A stretch of 64,000 bases of DNA from Luscinia megarhynchos (Eukaryota; Chordata; Aves; Passeriformes; Turdidae), in NCBI GenBank assembly GCA_034336665.1, contig JAPFBE010000003.1, forward strand, positions 14,982,360-15,046,359. The letters run 5' to 3'. Of this stretch, positions 25,891 to 34,703 are shown piece by piece (the stretch's first letter is position 1; each line of letters begins with the position of its first letter). The translations under genes and the position numbers were made by a program. The notes beneath the pieces were generated by a model. That model did not search any database, had not been told where the DNA came from, and saw only the letters and a program-made list of their open reading frames with translations.

Positions 25891-28800
25891 ACCTCAAGTT
25901 AGGTGGTTTTTGCTATTGTCATTCTGTGTTTAAAAGTATTCATGCATTTTTCAAAAGCTTGAAATCATATAAAATATTTTTCTTTCTTTCTTTAGGAAGC
26001 ACCAAAAACATAAGATTTACAGCAATTTCAGCCTTATATGAAGTGGGAACATGTCCTCCAATACTTTACAATTGCATCCAAATAAACCAGAGAAGACTCT
26101 AAACCAGTTGCCAGAATGTTCAAAAGTGACCTTATACGAAATCTGTCAGTCTTCAGATCCCCAACCTGTGAGCCCTGAGGGCAGTACAGAATGTGGCTCT
26201 AAATCTGCAAAAATATCTCTCTCTCTCAACTGCATTGCTTTCTTTTCAAGTGAAGGTGGAAAAGCTTCTGCTTTTCAAGCACAGTACAAGAACTGTGCTT
26301 TGAAGAATTTTCTAACTTGGAAAAAAAAGATTTTCTGGGACAGCGGCTGAGAGACACTGTTAAGGTGGATACAGGCAGACTCAGGGGGATTTGGGGAAAA
26401 GCAGGCCTCTTTCTATAGCAGAAGCCTGAAGCACAGAGTACATAAAAAATGCATGAGGCTGAGAAGCAGTAGAATAGAAGATGCATGAGAATACAGGCCC
26501 ATGAACAAGATAAAGGAGAAAATGAAGAAATAAGCCAAGACAGAGTTCTGCCAAGCTATAAGGCTGAACCTGAGTAAGAAGCAGAAAGAAGTCAAAGTGT
26601 GGAAATGTCTCGGGAGATGGGAGCAGCCTGGCTGTGTCAGTGAATGATGAGACACGAGGTGGGGAGAATTTTGCAGCAACACAACTGCAACTCCTGGCAT
26701 TGGCAACAGGCAGGAAGGAAATGCTGAACTGCCAATATGCAGTTCCTGAAGGTACATGATTTAGTGAGAAGCTGATGACTTGACAAGGAGGATTAGAGAG
26801 ATTGGTTTCTTGCGCAGCAAGTGGGAAGTTCTTGAGAGAGGGGAAGCAAAGTTTTGGATGCACCACATAAAATACACAGATAATTAAAAAATAATGATGA
26901 CTGGGCAGGAAAGAGAAGTCATAGTAAGCGAGGAAATAGATGTACATGAGGTAAGTGGGCACCTCAGGTCTACTTAATATAATGCAAAGAGAGCAGGCAA
27001 TCTTCTGCCAAGTGCCAGCTTTGAGCTGCGTGAGAAGGTTGAAGAATACCTTGAAAGAAACACAAGAATGAAGGTAAGAAAAACATGTCTATCTTCAGAA
27101 GATAAAATGGAGAAGAAGAAATGTACAGAGGACTAAGAGGACTGTAAAAAGGCAGTCAGAGCTGGCTGGAAGGAAATTAGTGACTGATTTCCTGCTTGTC
27201 TCCAAGGAAAAAATAAACCCAACGTGGAATGTCACACTTCAGACAAGAACATTCATGACATGATATATTGTAAATGTAAAAGATGTTTCTGTAGACTAAA
27301 GTGTACAAATTTTGTCATACACATGAGTGGTGATTTAAGGAGCTAATAAAGAATCTCTTTGTCCTGAGAAACTATTAAAGAAAAAAGAAAAAATCTGTAG
27401 TAATGAAATTAATAATTAAGGAAGCCTTGCAACAGACCAATTTAGCAGTCTCTGGAGACGGCCATCTTACTGCAATTTACATTCTCTCTTAACCAACGTC
27501 ATTAGTAGTGGTTCTAGAAAGCAAAAAGGAATGAGGCACTAAAATACTGCAGGAACACTGTCAACACTGATCAAAGCCCTCATCGTAGCTTTTGTTCAAC
27601 TAGGGCAAGCAGCTCATTTGTGCACAGCAGAGGAGCATTCATTCTGATGAAGCAGGCAAAATAACGTCATTCCTTCCTGAAAATTGTGATTTTTTAAAAA
27701 TAGCTTCTTTGAAGTCAGGCAAAGTTTCAGTCTCGCTGAAAGTAAATCAGTAGAGAAATATAATCCTGACAATTCATTTAATCCTTTCTACTATTTGTGA
27801 TGATGTAACACCAAAAACTCTATTAACTTATTGGTCCACTCATGAGCTGAAAATTTACTTCTTACTGTAGGCATTAAGTTAAGCCATTGGAAATTTTATC
27901 CAGTTGTAACATTTAATGAGACACTGAATGGTTGTTTGTTTCATTAATCTTGTATCAAGTGACTTTGACAGATTTCTACAAATGTTTAGAGCATCTCTCT
28001 AGCTTATCACTGTTAACACAACAGCCTTTACGATTTCCTGTGATTCACTAAATAATGACTCAAGTATATGTAGATTTAACTGGCTATTCATATCCAAGAC
28101 ACAACCACTCCTTACACCCTTTAAAACTGTTCTGCTCTTTTCCCTGTTTAAAAAGCTATTTTCTATTCTCAGCATTCCCTCACCATTTTATCCTACATCT
28201 TACACTACCTTCCTTGGCACTTACTGATGACCAACAAGCCAAAAATCTTCCCCAAACTCCCCTCCTCCAGTATCTTGCCCATCTAGTAGTACATCAAGTC
28301 CATACCACTCATTAGCTTAAGCCCAGAACCTCCAACAGGTGTCAGACAGCACAGACTTCACAGTTTCTGACTCACCTGTCACATATATACCATTTTGCAA
28401 CACTAAAACTCCAAATAAGGAATAACATCATAACACAGTATTCAGCAGTTCTGCAGTACAGGATGAATGTTGCTGCCTCCTCATCCTACTACTCCTTTTG
28501 GCCAGGTTGTGACTCTGGAGCAAGGCCTTGAGCATGTCTTTGCTCCATCAAATAGGACAAAGTGGGTAAACAGAACTAGGGCAGGATAAGATACTTATGG
28601 GAGGAACAGGTTGTTTCATCTAACATATTTCTCTTCACTGCTTCCAGATAATGCTTCCAGAGCCGTCTTCCATCACATTCATGCTTCCCTTCAGTAAGTG
28701 TTGACTTAGAGGGATAGAAATGTGCACTCACTGTGGAACTGTGTCATTGCAATGTGCTGGGGATGTAAAATACCCATACTTAGAGTAGGCACCTTTTCAC

Positions 28801-29823
28801 CAGTAAAATCATTCATGGGACACAAGGAGCGGTGCCAGTATGCTTTGGAGTTTGATAGCTCCCAGCCAGTACTGAGTGCTGAAAAAACACTTCAGGGTAA
28901 GTCAGTCAATAGTGAAGTTCCTTTTTGATATATAGACAGCATATAGGAGTGTGAATCCATCATTTCACTGAATCACAGAGGGGCCCAGGGCTCATTCAGT
29001 GAGCTGAGGAAAATATTACTTCTACACAGTTGTACAATATACACAATTAAGATCCTTATTGATTTACATCTGATGATGTAACAAGTTTTATGGATCACGG
29101 GACAATATTTTTTGGACATGCTCACAAACCTGGGCACCCCTCTGGCACTGCTTTGTTCTCCACAGGACAAAAGGCAAGGCACAAAGGTGAGATGCTGATG
29201 GAAAAGCAAGTGAATTATCTTGAGAGAATACATGGATATTTCAAACCAGTATAGGTAACAAACTCTATTTTTAGGTATGATCACTTCATCAGCACATATT
29301 TTGGAAAATATCCCCAGACTACTGGGAATGAGCATCAGGTGCTGTCAGGCGGGATAAAGGACAGCTGTTAGCTGAGTCTGTAGAATTAAGGGTCAGTAAA
29401 GAGAAAGTGAAACTTTCTAGATTTAAAAGAGATTCTTAGCTAAGAGATGCTGGATAATCTGTAAAAGGAAGTGGAGTAAGATTGTTAGAGTAGATTTGGT
29501 AAGTATCTTTTAAAGAGACAGAGACACTATTTAATTGAGAGGGCATAAAATCAAGAAATTTAGGTAGTAAGGTTAAATAGCAAAACAGTGAGATAAACTA
29601 AGCTTCACTTGTTAGTAGGCTCTTCAAATCAGACCGAATTTGATAACAATAATAAAATTGTCTGTGACCCTTAAATTCCTAGATCTGGGGGAGGTGAAGT
29701 GCATAAATAATGCTGTGGCCTCCTCTAGACCTCATGTGTTTTATAGCAATGATTTGTGAAGCTGATAAGTTTTTTATTGCTATATTGTATAATATAACAT
29801 CATATTCTACCTCTATCACCACT

Positions 29824-29898
29824 GTTTTTGGTTTTGGGTTTGTTTTTTTTTTGTTTTTAGTTGGTTAGTTGGTTGATTGGTTTTTGTTGGGTATTTTT
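29824..29898 (+). repeat. T/G low-complexity tract (TTTTG, TTGG, TTAG units)
   Basis: An irregular run of TTTTGG and TTGGTTAG-like units with one T10 stretch. This is simple sequence with no coding content. Confidence 0.8.
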
Positions 29899-30984
29899 TG
29901 TGAAGAGCTATCTTGTGTTGTATTTAACCCATGAGAACCCTGACCCTCAAACACTGATGCTTGTTCATACTCTACCATTTCCTTCTTTGTCTCAAAATAT
30001 CTGAAATTCTAATCTGCTTCTCAATGTTCTGCTGCAAAGGCGTGACAACTCGCCTTCAGTATTTTACAGCAAGTTTCCATGTAAGATTTCAAAGCTCAGC
30101 AAGAGGTTTCTTATACTCTGTGGTGAACAGGATGAATTTTGTCATTCAGAAGATAAATCTGAGCTATCTGTATGTACAGAAACACTAAAATGAGAACATA
30201 TGTTGGAGACAGGTATGTTGTAATGAGACCATATTTTATTGAATTCCAGATTTCCACTCAGGATGTAGAAACCACAGGCACAATTATTTCCTGCTAGCAT
30301 AGTGACCACAGATAAAACTCGGATAAGTAATTCCATCGAGCCTGATGCATTACGCTTTACCCTTTCAGTACAATTTTATGTAAACATACTTACATCCAGA
30401 AAAGCTATAGTTGTAAGCAGTGAGTCAGACAATGTATCTCTAACATATTTAGGATTTAGAAGCATTCTTATTGTCATTATCACATCTACTACACTCGCAG
30501 GATTAGAACTTCAAAGAAGAGCCCGCCAGAGGAAAATGCAGGAAATGTTTGCATTCCTGTATGATTCCATCATCCAGGGGCCTGTATTGGTGAAAGCACC
30601 CTTCAGCAGATGTTTTTAAAAGGTCAGGTTAAATCTTAATACACAATAGACATTCATTTCAGTTCTTCCCTTTTTAGTTATTGATTATAACTCTGATTCA
30701 TACAGCAAATCCTTCTGGTGTCTCTGCTATGACAAACTCACACCAGCTGGAAACTTCTTGCAGCAGTTTGTCTCTCTTCCCCTGGTCTTTGTCAGCTTTC
30801 CAAACATCACTAAAACCATCCTTCCAATATCCCACTGAGGTTAAGGAGATGTTCTTTGTGTCTTCACCTAAAGCACAGACAACCAATTCTAAGTAGTACT
30901 AAGGTTTCCTTACTTTATTTTGGCAGGGTGTATTTATGCTTCTCCAATCAAGGCCTTTCCACACTTTTGAAAAGATCATGAAGA

Positions 30985-31118
30985 AAGACTAAGTCTCCTC
31001 AACTGAATCTCATCTATATGAAGTGACTGACTAAATTACACAATTGTCCTTTGTGTTCTGCTAGGAATTGAATCCAGGTGTCTCGAGAGTAAGAGACTCT
31101 GTCTATTAGCTATACAAA
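30985..31118 (-). mobile_element. MIR-like tRNA-derived SINE (degenerate)
   Basis: On the - strand the segment starts with a tRNA-like head. It has 'gtatagctaatagacagagt', an anticodon-arm-like 'tctcttactctcgaga', then 'cctggattcaattcctagc', which resembles a degenerate B box (GGTTCGAATCC). It continues with 'gtcagtcacttcatat' and 'gattcagttgaggagactta', which follow the order of the MIR core (aagtcacttaacc ... cctcagtttcctcat). MIR SINEs are ancient and survive at low copy number in birds. Identity is low and boundaries are approximate. It could instead be another CORE-type SINE. Confidence 0.55.
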
Positions 31119-34100
31119 TAAACTACATTGATTATTTTTTTAAACTTCGGAGGTTTTTTCCCATATAAATTCGGACAGTACCTTCTGTATATTTTCCTGC
31201 ACATTAAATTCAAATTATACACCTCAGGTCATAATGCTTGAAACTGAATTTCACATTTTTGCATCATATTTACTGTTTCATATTCTAGACAGTAGATACT
31301 GCACCTTAATTCCCAACTAATGCATTACTAGACCTTGTAGGTAAGTGTCAGATTGTGGGGTTTGTTGCCATAGTTTCATTTGGTTTTCTCCCCACTTTTA
31401 TGTGTATTTTAAAAATGCAAGTTCAAGTTCCCAAGTATTATTCTGATGGCAATACTAGTAAACTAATTTTGCTTTATACTTACTATTTTGGGGGCATGAC
31501 TATGTGATTTACTAACTCTGCAAATAATTCTGCACTAATTGCAAAAAGTAGGTACTACTCCAAAGCTAAGCAAAGCATTAGATACCACGAAGCTTCCCTA
31601 ATTTCTGCCACATATCTATCAAGAGGCTGCCTGTGGGAAAAGACAAGTAAGTACTATTAAGCTGATGTCTCCCTTGCAATCAGGTGACATTTTAGTGAGG
31701 TTTATTAGAAACAAGAGGGGAAAAAAAGCAGGTGAAGCCCACCTAAAGCACTGTCATTTCAGTGCCATATGCTACCCTTTTCCTAACAAACGTGATCAAA
31801 TTTTCTGTTGCAATGCGTATAAAACATCCATGTGGATGCACCATGATTGCAACCACTTATGCAAAGGTGAAATCAACGCCCACAACCGAGTCTGGTGACA
31901 GACAGTTATTAGCAGTGACTGCAGTCAAGCAGAGATAGCTGTGCCTAGAGGGAAAGAGGGTAAAAGGAGAGGTCTTCTGCCACAGGTGAAAGAAATACCT
32001 TATTGTGGCCAGAGAAAAAACGAATGAAAAATATGAGCCATTGTCTTGAGGCAAAATATCTTCAGCATCTTACCTCTTGCTGGGAGGATGATCCAACTCT
32101 GAGCTTAGCAGGATCTGAGACTCAGAATCCCCCGCATCTCCCAGAGATTAACTGATATGTTTGTCTTCCCTGTGGAGATACTTTCCAGATGATTTTCTTG
32201 TCCTGAAGTCTATTCTTGCATAGTAACTCCTATTAAAATCCTGATGCAGCTTTCTCTTTTATAAAATTTAAATGTGTGGTGTGATAATACTGAAACCCCT
32301 GAACAATGAAATGGCACACTTCTACCTATTCTCTGTATTTCAGTGCCTGAGAAAAGGTCAGATTCCTACTGTTTGCAGCCCTCTTACCTTCTAGTGCAGA
32401 TGATCTTTGTCCCTATTTTATTTTGGATTTGTAAGATGCATACAGAGAAGGACAAGAGAGGATTTATGTAAAAAATATAACCAAACTATGACCCCTCTCC
32501 CCTTCTAAAAGGAGTTTAAAATTCAAACAAGTAATATAGAGTATGTACCTATGGCAAGAAAGGACTAGACAACTATGAAATTAAAAGAGATCATGAAGTT
32601 TTTTAGTTACAGGAAGGAAGTATTTTATAAAGAGGGACTTGTTGAACTGTTTGAAATGCAAGCTTAGATTTGGTGTAGTGTTCTTGTTGTGATTGCCACC
32701 TTTCAGTTCTCAGGTTCTTCTCCCTAATGGCACATCTCAAATGTATGTACCTGACTGTGTAGTTGATGCAAGTATAAATGCATGAGCTTTGATAAAGTCA
32801 GGTGATATATCCCTGTGAGGGAATAGAAATGTGTATTTCCAGAGGTAATATTTTTTTAACATCATTAATTTTTACATGAACTCAAGGATTTCTTTTAGAG
32901 TCCTTATTTTTGTGTCAACCACATAATGTATGACTGCTGTAAAAAATTAGTTCTATGTTCAACATTTCAGCAGTCAGAGACTGAAGTGATCTAGTGCTGA
33001 TCATACTACGAAAAATTATTCCTAGTATTATGATTAATATCACAAGGCAAACATTATTATATTAAGTATAAAGGCTGCCAAACACTACTGAACTATCTGT
33101 TTTCTATTGCCTTGTTCTAAATTTCATACCATTAACTAGCCAGAGTTTGACCACATTGGAAGGAAGCAGTCCCAATTCCTCTACAGCTTTTAACAGGGTG
33201 GGTTGGTTGGTGGAGCTTTTTGAGGACAACAGGAGGTTAAAAAGGGTAGGGTAAGCATTAATGCGGATCTGTTCCCTGGTATAACTCACCGATAGCACAA
33301 GCAGTTGCACCCCTTCAAAAAGGGAGGCCGATGCAAGGGCCAGACTGAACTGCAGTGGACAAGGGGAGGGCACATCTGCTTCTCCTGGCTTCAGCTGTGA
33401 CCTTTTACTCCAGATATGGAAGCCTCTATAGGACCAGCTGAAGACTGATTCATTACGAGCAACGGCTTATCCACTCCTTTGTTCCTCTTTGTAAATAGGT
33501 ATTTATGCTTACGTGAATATGAAGTGGGATCAAAAACGCTACCATGCAGAAACAAAAGCAGCCTGTGTTCATCACAGCAGTGTGTGCATGCACACACACA
33601 CACATACACTAATTACTAGCACTCTTGCCATTCCTCCCACTCCAAAAAGCCTTCCAAGTATTTAAAGAATGTTAACTTTTATAAAGGATGGAACAAATCA
33701 TGTGACCTGTCAAAACCTAGAAATGCTCGGGGCAGTGGGGGCTGTTGAAAACTGAGCAGCCTTCTCAAAGAGCTCTGGAAAGTCTGGCTTCAAGAGCAAG
33801 AAGCCTGACACCAGCGCTCACCTACCTTCACTCGCTGGTCTCATGTTTCAAGGATTCTTCAGCTTCAGCCAAGTAATGTTGCAAAACGATAAGTGTTTGT
33901 GACAGTGCTTAGCATTTTAGGAGAAACATGTAACACCTCATAGGCTGTGGGTCTCAGTTTATATGTTTGCGTACCAGCTAACAGCTGAGAATAAGAAGTA
34001 AAATAAGGGCCGTTTTCGGGACCTGTGGGTTTGTTGTTTTTTTTTTACAGCTTTATCTTCATGTCTCTCGGCCTGTGGAAGTATGACTTTCCCGCTTCAA

Positions 34101-34214
34101 GGCAACTCCTACTCACGCAGTCCAACTACTACTTAAACGGTGTTCCTACAAAAACAAATTCCTACACCTTAATTCCTTTCCCTCTTTGCCTAATGATATT
34201 CTGCACAACACCCG
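31119..34214. other. Proximal upstream flank of RPS6KA3
   Basis: About 3 kb of mostly AT-rich DNA leading to the CpG island. It contains a short (CA)7 run at 33,591-33,604. An 89-codon - strand frame at 33,104-33,373 lies in a slightly CpG-richer patch but shows no family or splice support. CpG density rises only from about 34,215. Confidence 0.45.
33591..33604 (+). repeat. (CA)7 short microsatellite
   Basis: Seven CA units following a TGTGTGCATG string. Together they form a small imperfect purine-pyrimidine alternation. Confidence 0.85.
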
Positions 34215-34339
34215 CCTCTCGACATCTCCCTCCGCGCTTGTTTGTGAGACAAACTCCCCGCGTCTCCCACTCCCCGCAGCCCCGCGGCCTCTCGCTGAGG
34301 GCGCAGCCCCTCGCGGGCACCGGGCGCGAGGAACGGCGC

Positions 34340-34631
34340 CGCTCGGGCCGCGGGCGCAGGCGCGGGCGGGCCCGGGCCGCCGCCATGTCGCGAGCGGAAG
34401 CCGGGCCGGGCCGGGGGAGGGCGGTAGCGCGGCCCCGCCCGGCAGCGGGGAGGGCGCGGGGGAGGGACGGGCGCACCGCGGCGGCGGCAGCGGGCAGCAG
34501 TCGCCGCAGGAGCCGCCGCTGGAGCCAGCCGGGCTGTCCCGCGCCCTCCGCAGCGCTCGCTGCCTGCCTGGCCGCCCCCGCCGGGTAGCGGGAACGCGGA
34601 GCGCGGAGGCTGCGGGAGCCGGACGGGAAAG
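34340..34631 (+). promoter_or_regulatory. RPS6KA3 core promoter and 5' UTR (TATA-less)
   Basis: I see no TATA box. Visible elements are a GC box gggcggg (34,364-34,370), a reverse GC box ccccgccc (34,433-34,440), a YY1-like gccgccat (34,379-34,386) and an ETS-like gcggaag (34,394-34,400). A G-quadruplex-type run of four G tracts lies at 34,403-34,421. The start site cannot be placed from sequence alone. The 5' UTR must end at 34,631, and a GCGG/CAGC-rich stretch at about 34,470-34,540 is a likely part of it. An upstream ATG at 34,385 opens a separate frame that ends at 34,588. Whether it is transcribed depends on the start site. Confidence 0.65.
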
Positions 34632-34703
34632 ATGCCCCTGGCGCAGCTGGCAGACCCTTGGCAGAAGATGGCTGTGGAGAGTACGGCCGAGAGCAGCACC
34701 GAG
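34632..34703 (+). CDS. RPS6KA3 coding exon 1 (RSK2 N-terminus)
   Basis: Twenty-four codons beginning MPLAQLADPWQKMAVES and ending in TAESSTE. The first 17 residues match the mammalian RSK2 leader that I know. The stretch after it differs and is one residue longer than the human SPSDSAE segment. The start ATG has A at -3 (context gaaagATGc), which is adequate. A second in-frame ATG, codon 13 at 34,668, has a stronger context (aagATGg). The exon ends GAG before the donor gtacgg at 34,704, phase 0, and joins exon 2 in frame. This leader lies upstream of the N-terminal kinase domain and has no catalytic residues. The CpG island around it suggests constitutive, broad expression. Confidence is high because the exon 1-exon 2 junction reproduces the RSK2 order exactly. 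Confidence 0.95.

Larger units (their letters stand above)
24456..30984. other. Upstream flank, no gene seen
   Basis: AT-rich non-coding DNA. At 26,381-26,962 the + strand is strongly purine-rich, which leaves a 193-codon frame open on the - strand because stop codons are purine-rich. The peptide has no recognisable family. The segment also has a C10 run (25,881-25,890), a T/G low-complexity tract and a short perfect hairpin (26,277-26,300). Confidence 0.45.

Noticed and set aside
26381..26962. 193-codon - strand frame, the longest outside the CpG island
   Set aside because: The - strand is pyrimidine-rich here, which removes purine-rich stop codons. A second frame of the same strand is also open. 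No domain, splice sites or family similarity is visible.
28970..28990. 'cactgaatcacagagg', resembling the start of an antisense CR1 tail
   Set aside because: The following bases do not continue into the CR1 3' consensus ('ggttggaagggacc' region), so the match is only a short coincidence.
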